Position numbers and translations under genes: made by a program. Shown here piece by piece: positions 37,472 to 46,220 of a stretch of 64,000 nucleotides of DNA. Position 1 is the stretch's first letter. Each line of letters starts with the position of its first letter. A model generated the notes under the pieces. The model worked only from the letters and a program-made list of their open reading frames with translations. It was not told the DNA's origin and ran no database searches. The DNA lies in NCBI RefSeq assembly GCF_004361735.1, contig NZ_SNVV01000001.1:310001-374000 (forward strand). The letters run 5' to 3'. This DNA is from Azoarcus indigens. Its GTDB lineage: Bacteria > Pseudomonadota > Gammaproteobacteria > Burkholderiales > Rhodocyclaceae.

Positions 37472-37816
37472 ATGTCCTGGGCAGAAAAAAGCAGTATGAA
37501 TGCTGGCCGGCCTTTCTTCCCGGCCGCTCAGCCGCTGATTGCTTGCGCCGTACCGAGAGGGCCGCCTGCGGGCCTTGCCGGTCGACGGCGGATTATCGTG
37601 TCGCCCGCCGCTGCGGGGCAATGCGCGGTTTTGCGGGGTTCCCCGGCGGCCGGCGGGCGCGGCCGGATACCGCTGCCCGGCGCATCCGCAAACAGCGTCA
37701 GGGCCGGGGAGCGCCCCCGGACGGCCGCCCACGGCGGAAAACATGGCAGCGGCGAGGGCGAGCGCGCCGCGCGCCGGTATAATGCCCGGTTTTCCGAAAT
37801 CCCCCGGAGCCGCTCC
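37472..37816. other. Divergent region DUF2721 gene / prfB
   Basis: 345 bases. It carries the prfB promoter near its right end. I see no gene in the remainder; the frames crossing it are continuations of shadow frames. Confidence 0.6.
37778..37783 (+). promoter_or_regulatory. prfB promoter -10 (TATAAT)
   Basis: Perfect -10 hexamer in otherwise GC-rich DNA, 33 bases before the prfB ATG. The -35 at the expected place is poor. The transcript would start near 37790, leaving a leader of about 27 bases that contains CCCCCGGAG as ribosome site. Confidence 0.65.
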
Positions 37817-38921
37817 ATGGAAGCCGAACGCAAGAACGCCATCGCCCAGAAACTCGCCGACCTCGCGGAGCGGGGCCGGGAACTGCGGAGGTATCTTTGA
37901 CTACGACGAGAAATCGTCGAAGCTCGAAGAAGTCAATCGCGCCCTGGAAGATCCGGCCGTCTGGAACGACGCCGCCCGCGCCCAGGAACTCGGCAAGGAA
38001 AAGCGCCAGCTCGAGGACGTGGTCCTCACGCTGCGGAACATCGAACAGCAATCCACCGATCTGAAGGATCTGTACGAGCTGGCCGACGCGGAAGACGACG
38101 AGGACACCTTCGTCGCCGTGGAGGCGGATCTCGGCGAGCTGGGCGCGCAGGTGGAAAAGCTGGAATTCCGCCGCATGTTCGCCAACCCGATGGACCCGAA
38201 CGCCTGCTTCATCGAAATCCAGGCCGGCGCTGGCGGCACCGAGGCGCAGGACTGGGCCGGCATGCTGGAGCGGATGTACCTGCGCTACGGCGAAAAGAAG
38301 GGCTTCACCGTCGAGCTGATGGAAGAGACCGAAGGCGAAGTGGCCGGCATCAAGAACTGCACCATCAAGTTCAGCGGCGACTACGCCTACGGCTACCTGC
38401 GCACCGAAACCGGCATCCACCGCCTGGTGCGCAAGAGCCCCTTCGACTCCAACGCCCGCCGCCACACCAGCTTCACCTCGGTGTTCGTGTATCCGGAAGT
38501 GGATGACTCCATCGAGGTGGAAATCAACCCGGCGGACCTGCGCATCGACACCTACCGCGCTTCCGGCGCCGGCGGCCAGCACATCAACAAGACCGACTCC
38601 GCGGTGCGCATCACCCACGCGCCGACCGGCATCGTCGTGCAGTGCCAGAACGACCGCTCCCAGCACCGCAACAAGGACGAAGCCATGTCCATGCTGAAGG
38701 CGCGGCTGTACGAGCTGGAGCTGCGCAAGCGCCAGGCCGAGCAGCAGAAGCTGGAGGATGCCAAGAGCGACATCGGCTGGGGCCACCAGATCCGCAGCTA
38801 TGTGCTGGACCAGTCGCGCATCAAGGATCTGCGCACCGGCTACGAAGTGGGCAATACCCAGGCGGTGCTGGACGGCGACCTGGACGATTTCATCGCCGCC
38901 AGCCTGAAGCAGGGCGTGTGA
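37817..38921 (+). CDS. prfB: Peptide chain release factor 2, with programmed +1 frameshift
   Basis: Joined product of 367 aa: 37817-37897, then a +1 shift past the U of an in-frame UGA, then 37899-38921. The first part encodes [11 protein letters not shown]...ELRRYL and the second continues [15 protein letters not shown]2 hallmarks are SPF in [16 protein letters not shown] (stop-codon recognition of UGA/UAA) and GGQ in GAGGQHINK (peptidyl-tRNA hydrolysis). Low RF2 favours the frameshift, giving autoregulation. In many bacteria lysS follows directly; here a three-gene SMC operon and others lie between. Confidence 0.97.
37887..37901 (+). promoter_or_regulatory. prfB frameshift signal
   Basis: GGAGG (37887-37891), TAT, the slippery CTT (37895-37897), the in-frame TGA (37898-37900) and a following C. 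This is the conserved layout of the RF2 recoding site: an internal Shine-Dalgarno sequence three bases before the slip codon. Confidence 0.95.
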
Positions 38922-39061
38922 GCCCGGGCGCGGGGGCCGGCATGCAGCGCTCGCCGCGCTCGCGCCTCCGCCCGCCGTTCCGCGGCTGCGTCGCCGCTCA
39001 TCCGGCACGCGGCACAAACCGAAGCACGAATACCCGCAACGCCGAACAACGGCCCCTGCCT

Positions 39062-39093
39062 CCGCCCCCGGCCCAGCCGCGGGCGGGTTTCTT
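39062..39093 (+). terminator. Possible intrinsic terminator after prfB
   Basis: CCGCCC (39062-39067) pairs with GGGCGG (39081-39086), followed by GTTTCTT. The 13-base loop is large and the stem short, so efficiency is doubtful. It lies only 22 bases before the TTG start of the kleisin-like gene. Confidence 0.4.
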
Positions 39094-39114
39094 CAATCCA
39101 GCCAGGCCCGGCCC

Positions 39115-40443
39115 TTGAACGACAACCCCACCCTGCTCTCCGACTTCCTCGCCCCCGGCGTGGACGCCGACGAAGTGCCCGAACTGGCCGCGCTGTCCGC
39201 CGCGCGGCCGATGCTGGACGCCTTCATCACCCTGTTCCGCGGCACCGAGGCGGAGGTGCTGATGCGCCTGCTGGTGCTGCGCGAAATCGGCCAGGAGGCC
39301 GAGGTGCCGCGCTGGTCGCCGGAAGCGCTGCGCGCCCGCTTCGCCTACCTCGACCCGGTGAAGCTGGAAACGGTGCTCAAGCGCCTGCGCGACAACGCCC
39401 TGCTTTCCATCGGCGAGGACGGCAACTACTTCCTCTCCGACATCGGCCGCAACGCGGTGGCGGCGCTGGTGATGCTGCTGCGCTTCGGCGAGGAAGAGGA
39501 CGCGGAACTGGGCTTCCTCACCGCCCAGCTCGCCGGCCTGCAGGCGGTGGGCAGCGTGACGCCGGAAGCGCTCGGCCACCTGCTGTCCAAGCTCAACGAC
39601 CTGTCCTGGCATTTCGAGGAAGCCATCGCCTCCGGCTCGGAATTCCGCATCGTCGACGCCCGCCGCCGGCTCTCTGCCAACGGCCGCTGGCTGGAGCGCG
39701 GTACCGACATCCTCAACCAGCTGCTGGCCGACCCGGAGGTGTCCTTCGACATCGCTCGCATCGCCCAGCGCATCGGCCTTGCCCAGTCGCGCCTGGCGCG
39801 GGTGGATGCCGCCTTCCAGCGCGCGCTGAACAAGATCGAATCGCAGCGGGTCACGCTGGGTGGCTCCGGCATCTCGTCGTCGGACGTCGCCGCCTGGCTG
39901 CGCAAGCAGGATGTCGCCAGCCTCGCCGGCCTGCTGGCCGACGCGGTTTCCGCCATTCCCGACCCGGCGCTGCTGGCCGGCGGCCATGAATTGCTGGACC
40001 GCGCCGAAGCAGTGCTGGACGGCCAGGCCAACGCCATCGACGCCGCCACCCCCCTGCCGCCGGCCGACCTCGCGCCGGTGGCCAGCGCGCCGCCCACCGA
40101 GGATCTCGCCCTGCTGGAACACTTCACCGGCCGGCTGGAAGGCCTGCCGGCGCCGCAGCCGCTGCATGCGGTGATCGCGGGCGGCGGCTTCGGCCCGGCC
40201 AGCTACCGCCTGTCGCTGCTCGCCCTGCTGGCCGACGGCGAGGACGCCAGCCCGGAAGAAGGCCCCGTCGGCGATTTCATGCGCCTGCCGCTGGACGTGG
40301 TTTTCAACGACACGCTGACGCCGGTGGGCGAGGACGAGATCGCCGCGATGACCCTGGGCGAAGTGCGCCCGCGCGGCGCGGCAAGCCCTGTGCCCGCCAC
40401 CGACGCCGTCGATGCCGACGGCGCCCCGCTGATTTCCCCCTGA
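39115..40443 (+). CDS. Kleisin-like subunit of an SMC complex (MksF/MukF/JetA-like)
   Basis: 442 aa with a probable TTG start at 39115. The N-terminus contains a winged-helix-like segment (EALRARFAYLDPVKLETVLKRLRDNALLS, about 64-92), then a long helical middle and an acidic C-terminal region with an Ala/Pro-rich linker. First of three tightly packed genes (7-base gap to the next). Size, position and architecture match the kleisin of MksBEF or JetABCD systems, where it bridges the SMC heads. Assignment rests mainly on operon context; sequence similarity is only suggestive. Confidence 0.65.
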   Translation: MNDNPTLLSDFLAPGVDADEVPELAALSAARPMLDAFITLFRGTEAEVLMRLLVLREIGQEAEVPRWSPEALRARFAYLDPVKLETVLKRLRDNALLSIGEDGNYFLSDIGRNAVAALVMLLRFGEEEDAELGFLTAQLAGLQAVGSVTPEALGHLLSKLNDLSWHFEEAIASGSEFRIVDARRRLSANGRWLERGTDILNQLLADPEVSFDIARIAQRIGLAQSRLARVDAAFQRALNKIESQRVTLGGSGISSSDVAAWLRKQDVASLAGLLADAVSAIPDPALLAGGHELLDRAEAVLDGQANAIDAATPLPPADLAPVASAPPTEDLALLEHFTGRLEGLPAPQPLHAVIAGGGFGPASYRLSLLALLADGEDASPEEGPVGDFMRLPLDVVFNDTLTPVGEDEIAAMTLGEVRPRGAASPVPATDAVDADGAPLISP

Positions 40444-40450
40444 GCCGCAC

Positions 40451-41170
40451 ATGGAACACGAACTCAAGACCCTGATCGCCCGCCTGCTGGCCCTGCGCTG
40501 GCTGCCGCGCGGCGACCGCCTGGTGCGCCGCGCGCTGGTGGATGAAACCTTCCGCTTCGAGCTGGACCGCCGCCTCGGCGACATCGGCATGCAGCTGCTG
40601 GACAACCCCTACGCCGCCCACGTCGGCGTCGCCCTGCAGCCGGAACTGGCCGAGCCGGTGTTCGGCGCCGGCCGCGAGTACGCCGCCAGCAACCTCGGCC
40701 TGGAACGCAACGAAATCGCGCTGCTGGTGGTGGTGTGGGCGCTCATCGTGCTGCCCAAGCGCGAACGCCAGGTCACCCGCCGCGACCTCGCCGGTGACGG
40801 CCAGACCGACCTGTTTGGCGGCGACAAGCCGGTGGCGCACGGCGACAGCGTCTCCGCCGGCCTTACCGAGGCCTCGCTGATCGCCGACTTCGGCCCCCGC
40901 CTCGGTGGCAAGACCAAGATGAACATCGCCTTCGGCAAGCTCGCCCGCCTCGGCTTCCTCGAACGCCGCAACGGCGTCGTCAGCGAAGGCCCGCTGCTGG
41001 ACGTGGCGCTGGACTACCGCACCATGGCCGACCGCATCATCCACGGCACCCTGGGCGAGATCCTGGCCGCCGCCGGCCACGAAGTACCCGAAGCCAACGC
41101 CTTCGAAATGGCCGACGTGCTGCCGGACGAAGACGCCGGCGACGAGGACGACAACGGAGAACAACGCTGA
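40451..41170 (+). CDS. KITE-like subunit (MksE/MukE/JetB-like)
   Basis: 239 aa. Predicted tandem winged-helix folds: MEHELKTLIARLLALRWLPRGDRLV at the start, a middle IALLVVVWALIVLPKRERQ helix typical of this group, and ASLIADFGPRLGGKTKMNIAFGKLARLGFLERRNG as a second winged helix. The C-terminus is strongly acidic (DEDAGDEDDNGE). Its TGA overlaps the ATG of the SMC gene by one base. It should bind the kleisin and regulate head engagement. Confidence 0.7.
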   Translation: MEHELKTLIARLLALRWLPRGDRLVRRALVDETFRFELDRRLGDIGMQLLDNPYAAHVGVALQPELAEPVFGAGREYAASNLGLERNEIALLVVVWALIVLPKRERQVTRRDLAGDGQTDLFGGDKPVAHGDSVSAGLTEASLIADFGPRLGGKTKMNIAFGKLARLGFLERRNGVVSEGPLLDVALDYRTMADRIIHGTLGEILAAAGHEVPEANAFEMADVLPDEDAGDEDDNGEQR

Positions 41171-43959
41171 TGTTCCACATCAAGACCCTGGAACTGGTGC
41201 ACTGGGATTTCTGGCGCCGCTTCTCGCTGCCGCTGGACGCCCAGATCATCACCATCGTCGGCCCCAACGGCTCCGGCAAGACCACCCTGCTCGACGCCCT
41301 GCGCACCCTGTTCGCGCTGCGCTGCTCCGGCAAGCGCGACTTCCGCCGCTACGTGCGCCGCGCCGACCGCAGCTACGCCTGGATACGCGCCATCGTCGCC
41401 AACCTGCCGGGCAGCACCGGCAAGCGCCCCTTCTTCCCCTGCCTGTCGGACGAAGTCACGCTGGCCTGCCGCATCCGCAAGGCCGGCGGCGACTGGATAC
41501 GCGACTACACCATCGTGGACGGCAACCAGCCCATCGAAGCGCTGGAAGAGACCAGCGACTGGATAGGCCTGCGCGACTACCAGCACCGCCTCGCCTGGGG
41601 CGGGCTGACGCCGGCCATCACCAAGGTACTGGCGCTGGAACAGGGCGACACCGACAAGCTCTGCGAATACTCGCCCAAGGCCCTGCTGGAACTGGTGTTC
41701 GACGTCTTCGGCGACAAGGAAGTGCTGGACAACTACCAGGCCGCCCGCGAGGAACAGAAGAGCGCCGAACGCGAGCTGGACGAGCTCGGGCTGGACCTGG
41801 AACGCCTCAAGACCCAGGCCGAGGAGAAGAAGGCCGAGGCCAACCGCTTCCTCGAATGGAAGCAGCTGGCAGACGAAGTGCAGGCGCTGGAGGCGGAGAT
41901 CGTGCCGCGGCTGGAAACCGCCGAACTGGCGCGCGAGGTAGTGGCCGAACGCGAAGACCTGCAGCGCGTGAGCCGCGAGCGCGCCGAGAAACTGGCCGAG
42001 CAGCGCGACGCCCGCGCCCGCCTGGAAGCGGTGCAGGCCGAACAGCAGGCCGGCGCTGCCGAGCGCAAGCGCCTGAAAGAGCAGGACGGCGACGCCGAGC
42101 AGCGCCACCTCGCCGCCCACGACCGCGTGCGCGACCTGGAGAAGCTACTGGCCGAGCGCGACGCCCTGCGCGCCCAGCTCGCCGCCGAGCATGGCGCCGA
42201 CGCACTGTCGCTGGAGAAGGAGCACGAAGCGGCGGACGCCGCCGTCGTCGCCCTCAAGCGCAAGGAGCGCGAGCTGGTCGCCGCCTTCGAGGACAAGACC
42301 GACACCCTGCGCGGCGAGCGCAACCGCAACGGCCCCCCCACCGACGGCGAAGTCGCCCGCTTCCGCGCCCGCCTCGCCGCCGAGGGCGTCGCCCACCAGG
42401 GGTTGGCGGAGGTGGTGGAAGTCACCGACCCCGCCTGGCAGGCGGCGCTGGAAGCCATCCTGCGCCCCTATCGCCACATGGTGCTGCTGGAGCGGGAATC
42501 CGACCGCCACCTCGCCTGGTCGCTGGGCGAGCGCGAACGCTTCCGCCACTTCATCGTGCCGGAACGCGAAGCCGCCCCGCCGCCGCGGCCGATGAGCCTG
42601 GCGGAGGTGGTGAACTTCAGCGCGCCGGTGCCGCGCTGGCTCAGCGATCTGCTGAACCGCATCCGCCGGGTGAAGGACGCCGACGACGCCCGCGACCTGC
42701 CGCGCGAGCAGGAATGGATCACCCAGGACGGCTACCACCGCGAGCGCCGCGGCGCCCGCCACCTCGGCCGGCCAAGCGAATTCCACTTCGGCGAACTCGC
42801 CCGCCAGTCGCGCCTCGCCGGCCTGCAGGACGAAATCGCCCAGCTCGACAAGCAGCTGCAAGCCCTGCGCCCCAAGCTGGACGAAGCCGAGAAGCGCCTC
42901 AGCGGCGTGCGCCAGCGCCTGCTCGGCCTGCAATCCGCCCAGCTGCTGGCCGCCAACACCGAGCGCTACAACGACGCCGAAACCGAACTGCCGCAGGCGC
43001 GCAAGGCGCTCACCGCCGCCATCGCCGAACGCGCCGAAAGCCGCGGCGCGCTGGACGAGCTGGTGGAGCGGCTGCGCGGCGTCGAGATCGAAGCCGACCG
43101 CCGCGGCCGCGAGCTCAAGGCCATCGAACTGCGGCTGGCCGACATCGCCCGCGAACACGGCCCGCGCCGCCACGCCCAGGCCCAGCGCCTGGTGAAACTG
43201 CGCCGCCGCCGCCGCGGCATGCCGGCGCACTGGCTGGAGCAGAACGAACTCGCCCTGCTGGCGGAGAAGTACGGCGACGCCCGCGGCGCCCGCCTGCAGG
43301 CCGAGCGCCTGCGCCGCCACCTGGACGAAGGCGAGTGGATCACCGACCCGGCGGTGCTGGTGGTGCGCGACCGCCTGGGCGCCGACGTCGCCCTGCGCGA
43401 ACGCGACTACCTGGACCGCCAGGGCTACTGCGTCACCGCCCGCAACCACACCGACAACGCCCGCGCCGCCTACATCGCCAAGCTGCGCGCCACCGTGCGC
43501 GAATACAGCAAGAACCTGAAGGCGCTGGGCGACCTCGCCAACGTCAGCGTCGATTGCGCGATGCCCCACCTGGAGAACGACGACCTCTCCCTCGCCCAGG
43601 CCGGCCTGGAAGTGCGCTTCGACTTCGACCGCAAGGGCGCGGTCGGCCTCAACGACGGCGAAGCTTCCGGCGGCCAGCAGGTGATGAAGTCGCTGATCCT
43701 GCTGATCGCGCTGCTGATGGACGAAGCCCGCCCCGGCGGCTTCGTCTTCATCGACGAGCCCTTCGCCCACCTCGACGTCGCCAACATCGACCGGGTCGGC
43801 ACCTTCCTGCGCGCCACCCGCGCGCAATACCTCATCACCACGCCGGTGACGCACAACGCCAACGTGTTCGCGCCAGCGCAGCTGACGCTGGTGACGCGGA
43901 AGAAGCCGCCCGCCGAGAACTGGGCGCCGCCGATCGGGGTGCTGCAGCGCGCGGTTTAG
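41170..43959 (+). CDS. SMC-like ATPase (MksB/MukB/JetC-like)
   Basis: 929 aa. Walker A GPNGSGKTT is at 31-39, coiled coil at about 185-345, a globular hinge-like region at about 385-550, second coiled coil about 550-690, and a C-terminal head with signature NDGEASGGQQ (828-837), Walker B VFIDEP with Asp862/Glu863 and D-loop HLD. It is shorter than SMC or MukB (about 1200-1490) and near the size of MksB. Such complexes load on DNA and extrude loops; plasmid-defence versions need a JetD/MksG nuclease, which is absent here. The last gene of the operon. Confidence 0.8.
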   Translation: MFHIKTLELVHWDFWRRFSLPLDAQIITIVGPNGSGKTTLLDALRTLFALRCSGKRDFRRYVRRADRSYAWIRAIVANLPGSTGKRPFFPCLSDEVTLACRIRKAGGDWIRDYTIVDGNQPIEALEETSDWIGLRDYQHRLAWGGLTPAITKVLALEQGDTDKLCEYSPKALLELVFDVFGDKEVLDNYQAAREEQKSAERELDELGLDLERLKTQAEEKKAEANRFLEWKQLADEVQALEAEIVPRLETAELAREVVAEREDLQRVSRERAEKLAEQRDARARLEAVQAEQQAGAAERKRLKEQDGDAEQRHLAAHDRVRDLEKLLAERDALRAQLAAEHGADALSLEKEHEAADAAVVALKRKERELVAAFEDKTDTLRGERNRNGPPTDGEVARFRARLAAEGVAHQGLAEVVEVTDPAWQAALEAILRPYRHMVLLERESDRHLAWSLGERERFRHFIVPEREAAPPPRPMSLAEVVNFSAPVPRWLSDLLNRIRRVKDADDARDLPREQEWITQDGYHRERRGARHLGRPSEFHFGELARQSRLAGLQDEIAQLDKQLQALRPKLDEAEKRLSGVRQRLLGLQSAQLLAANTERYNDAETELPQARKALTAAIAERAESRGALDELVERLRGVEIEADRRGRELKAIELRLADIAREHGPRRHAQAQRLVKLRRRRRGMPAHWLEQNELALLAEKYGDARGARLQAERLRRHLDEGEWITDPAVLVVRDRLGADVALRERDYLDRQGYCVTARNHTDNARAAYIAKLRATVREYSKNLKALGDLANVSVDCAMPHLENDDLSLAQAGLEVRFDFDRKGAVGLNDGEASGGQQVMKSLILLIALLMDEARPGGFVFIDEPFAHLDVANIDRVGTFLRATRAQYLITTPVTHNANVFAPAQLTLVTRKKPPAENWAPPIGVLQRAV

Positions 43960-43992
43960 GGCCGGCGCGGTTCGGATGAACCGGCCCGGCCC
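43959..43992 (+). terminator. GC-rich hairpin at the end of the SMC operon
   Basis: GGGCCGG (43959-43965) pairs with CCGGCCC (43986-43992) and GGTTC-GGAT-GAACC forms the top. It starts at the last base of the stop codon. No U-run follows. Confidence 0.4.
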
Positions 43993-44387
43993 AGGAAACG
44001 CCGCCCTACGCCCTGTTCCCTCGCGGGGGGTGGGCGGAAAAAAGAAGCGCTGCTTCGCCCACCGGAACGCCCTGTGGCTGGCGGGCCGCAGCGCGGGGAA
44101 GCCCACAAGACGCCGCCACGTTCATGTCCGCGGCGGCCTTCTCCCGCTCCACGCTTGGGCCCCCTCGGCGGCAGGCCGGAGGGGGCTGCAGGCCTGGACA
44201 AGCCGGCTGCGGCTTCCCACACAGGCTTCACTTCCGGTTGAAATTGCTCGTCCCACCGACGCCGCTCAGCCGTCCGACGAACCATCCCTCGCCAGAAAAG
44301 ACTTACAGCACATGGGCACCGGCCTGCCTGCACCGCTCCTTGCGCGCGGGCGGGCCCCGGATTCACCTACGGCTGCGGAGGGAGGCC
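43960..44387. other. Intergenic stretch after the SMC operon
   Basis: 428 bases. Apart from the hairpin at the left edge and the ribosome site of the 47-aa gene at the right edge I see nothing supported. Possible frames here have no initiation signal. Confidence 0.5.
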
Positions 44388-44531
44388 ATGTCAGGAACAC
44401 CGTCATCGAACGTCGGGCTGGGCGTGGTCGCTGGCGCCGCCATCGGCCTGGCGCTGGACGACATCGGCCTGGGCATAGGCATCGGGCTGGCGCTCGGCAT
44501 CGCCCTGTCGCTGGCGAACAAGGGCAAATAG
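44388..44531 (+). CDS. 47-aa glycine/alanine-rich hydrophobic small protein
   Basis: 47 aa beginning MSGTPSSNVGLG, with a very strong ribosome site (GGAGGGAGG at 44377-44385). Two short hydrophobic stretches rich in Gly, Ala, Ile and Leu are separated by a charged turn (DDIGLG), a pattern like glycine-zipper small membrane proteins. It ends with a basic LANKGK. Not tied to the SMC operon or to the DUF2784 gene by overlap. Function unknown. Confidence 0.6.
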   Translation: MSGTPSSNVGLGVVAGAAIGLALDDIGLGIGIGLALGIALSLANKGK

Positions 44532-44627
44532 TCCAATATCATCGCGGCCTGCCTCTCACTCCCGATCCACTTCCGACCGGGCACTTCAACTCAAGCCCCC
44601 GCCAAGGCGAGCGCCCGAAGGCCAGCG

Positions 44628-45056
44628 ATGAACGATGCCCTCCCCTATGGACTGCTCGCCGACCTGGTGCTGAGCGCCCATTTCACCCTGGTGCTCTTCG
44701 TCGTCGGCGGCCTGCCGCTGATCGTCGCCGGCAACCTGGCAGGCTGGCGCTGGGTGAATCGCTTCGGGTTCCGCCTCGCCCATCTCGCCACCATCGCAAT
44801 CGTTGCCGCTGAAGCCTGGCTGGGCGTCACCTGTCCGCTGACCACGCTGGAAGGCTGGCTGCGGGAGCAGGCCGGCCAGAGCGGCCCAGGGCCGGGTTTC
44901 ATCGAATACTGGCTGCAGCGGCTGCTATTCTTCGAAGCGCCGCCCTGGGTCTTCATCTGCGCCTACACCCTGTTTGGCCTGCTGGTCGCCGCCACCTGGT
45001 GGCGTTTCCCTCCCCAACGCACGCCCCACCCCCCACGCAGCGAGCAAAGCCGATGA
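44628..45056 (+). CDS. DUF2784-family membrane protein
   Basis: 142 aa. Membrane helices at about 12-36, 45-65 and 105-125 with a conserved WLGVTCPLTTLEGWLR segment are typical of DUF2784. Its TGA overlaps the ATG of the LysE-type gene by four bases, so they are co-translated. Function unknown. Confidence 0.82.
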   Translation: MNDALPYGLLADLVLSAHFTLVLFVVGGLPLIVAGNLAGWRWVNRFGFRLAHLATIAIVAAEAWLGVTCPLTTLEGWLREQAGQSGPGPGFIEYWLQRLLFFEAPPWVFICAYTLFGLLVAATWWRFPPQRTPHPPRSEQSR

Positions 45057-45664
45057 TCTCCGCCGATTTCCTCCTCACCGCCCTGGTCGTCGTGCTGATT
45101 CCCGGTACCGGCGTGCTGTTCACCATTTCCACCGGCCTCTTCGCCGGCCGGCTGGCAGCCTGCTATGCGGCGCTCGGTTGCACCGCCGGCATCCTGCCCC
45201 ATCTGCTGGCCACCGCGGCCGGGCTCGCCGCCCTGCTCCACGCCAGCGCGCTGGCCTTCCAGGCGCTGAAATTCGCCGGCGTCGCCTACCTGCTCTTCCT
45301 CGCCTACGCCACCTGGCGCGACACCACCGCCTTCGAGCCGACACGCAATGCGGCGGCCACGCCCGGCGCAATCATGCTGCGCGCCTTCCTGCTCAACATC
45401 CTGAATCCCAAGCTGACGCTGTTTTTCCTCGCCTTCCTGCCCCAGTTCGTCGCCGCCGACTCGGCGACGCCACTGGCCGACCTCGCCCTGCTCAGCGCCG
45501 TGTTCATGGCCATGACCTTCGTCGTCTTCGTCATCTACGGCCTGCTCGCCCACGGCTTCCGCCGCCTGGTGATCAATTCCCGCCGGGTGCAGCACGCCCT
45601 GAGGCGCGGCTTTGCCGGTGCCTTCGCGGTGCTGGGGGCGAGGCTGGCCTTCTCGGAGCGCTGA
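45053..45664 (+). CDS. LysE-family amino acid/metabolite exporter
   Basis: 203 aa, six membrane helices. The family start ISADFLLTALVVVLIPGTGVLFTISTGL and the LLNILNPKLTLFFLAFLPQFV block (helix 4, with the NPK motif) are those of LysE/RhtB exporters. ATG 45053 overlaps the previous stop. It exports amino acids or related compounds by proton exchange; substrate not predictable. Confidence 0.88.
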   Translation: MISADFLLTALVVVLIPGTGVLFTISTGLFAGRLAACYAALGCTAGILPHLLATAAGLAALLHASALAFQALKFAGVAYLLFLAYATWRDTTAFEPTRNAAATPGAIMLRAFLLNILNPKLTLFFLAFLPQFVAADSATPLADLALLSAVFMAMTFVVFVIYGLLAHGFRRLVINSRRVQHALRRGFAGAFAVLGARLAFSER

Positions 45665-45701
45665 GGCATCGCCGGCGCCGGCGCAGAGAAAGAGCAAACG
45701 C

Positions 45702-46055
45702 TCAATCCGCGCCAGTCCCCAATACCCCGGCTTCCCGCAAGCACGCCTTGTAAGCTTTCATCACCGGTCGGGAGATCGCCGTTTCCGCCAGCACCCGGTG
45801 TTCGTAGATCTCCGCCACCAGCGCGTCGCGCTCGCCGGCGCGGGCCCGCGCAATCAGCCTGTGCATGTCCTCGCCCAGCAGGCGGCCGGGGCGCCCACGC
45901 AAAGCGTCATACAACAGCGGGATCACGTCCTTGTCCCGCGGCCCCATCTTGCACTTGCCGTCGAGTATCTTGAGCATCACCGTGGTGGTGCAATCCACAT
46001 CCAGCGGATCGGTAAGGTGGGCACGCGCCCAGTCGGCGATCTGTTCGGGGCTCAT
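45702..46055 (-). CDS. Hypothetical 117-aa helical protein
   Basis: 117 aa from ATG 46055; the longer frame to the right is antisense to lysS. The sequence looks like a real soluble, mainly helical protein (MSPEQIADWARAHL, GPRDKDVIPLLYDALRGR, ALVAEIYEHRVLAETA). I do not recognise a domain. It is divergent from lysS and converges with the LysE-type gene. Four cysteines (for example CTTT, CKMG) are scattered without a metal pattern. Confidence 0.6.
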   Translation of the reverse strand: MSPEQIADWARAHLTDPLDVDCTTTVMLKILDGKCKMGPRDKDVIPLLYDALRGRPGRLLGEDMHRLIARARAGERDALVAEIYEHRVLAETAISRPVMKAYKACLREAGVLGTGAD

Positions 46056-46162
46056 CCGGCACTCCAGGGTTTGGATGACGGAAAGCGATGCAAGGACCGA
46101 GCCGGAGCATGCCCGGAGCCGGTTTTCCCGCGTGGTTGCGCCCGCTTCCATGCAAGCTCGAT

Positions 46163-46191
46163 TTGCCGCGGCGTGGCGCGCCTGCGACAAT
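46163..46191 (+). promoter_or_regulatory. Candidate lysS promoter
   Basis: TTGCCG (46163-46168), 17 bases, GACAAT (46186-46191). Start near 46198, about 23 bases before the lysS ATG. The position supports lysS having its own promoter rather than depending on prfB. Confidence 0.5.
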
Positions 46192-46220
46192 TGCGCTCTT
46201 GACCACAGTGCCGACGAATC

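Noticed and set aside
39115-43959. Calling the SMC operon a Wadjet anti-plasmid defence system
   Set aside because: The nuclease subunit JetD/MksG needed for that activity is not encoded nearby, so the defence label is not supported.
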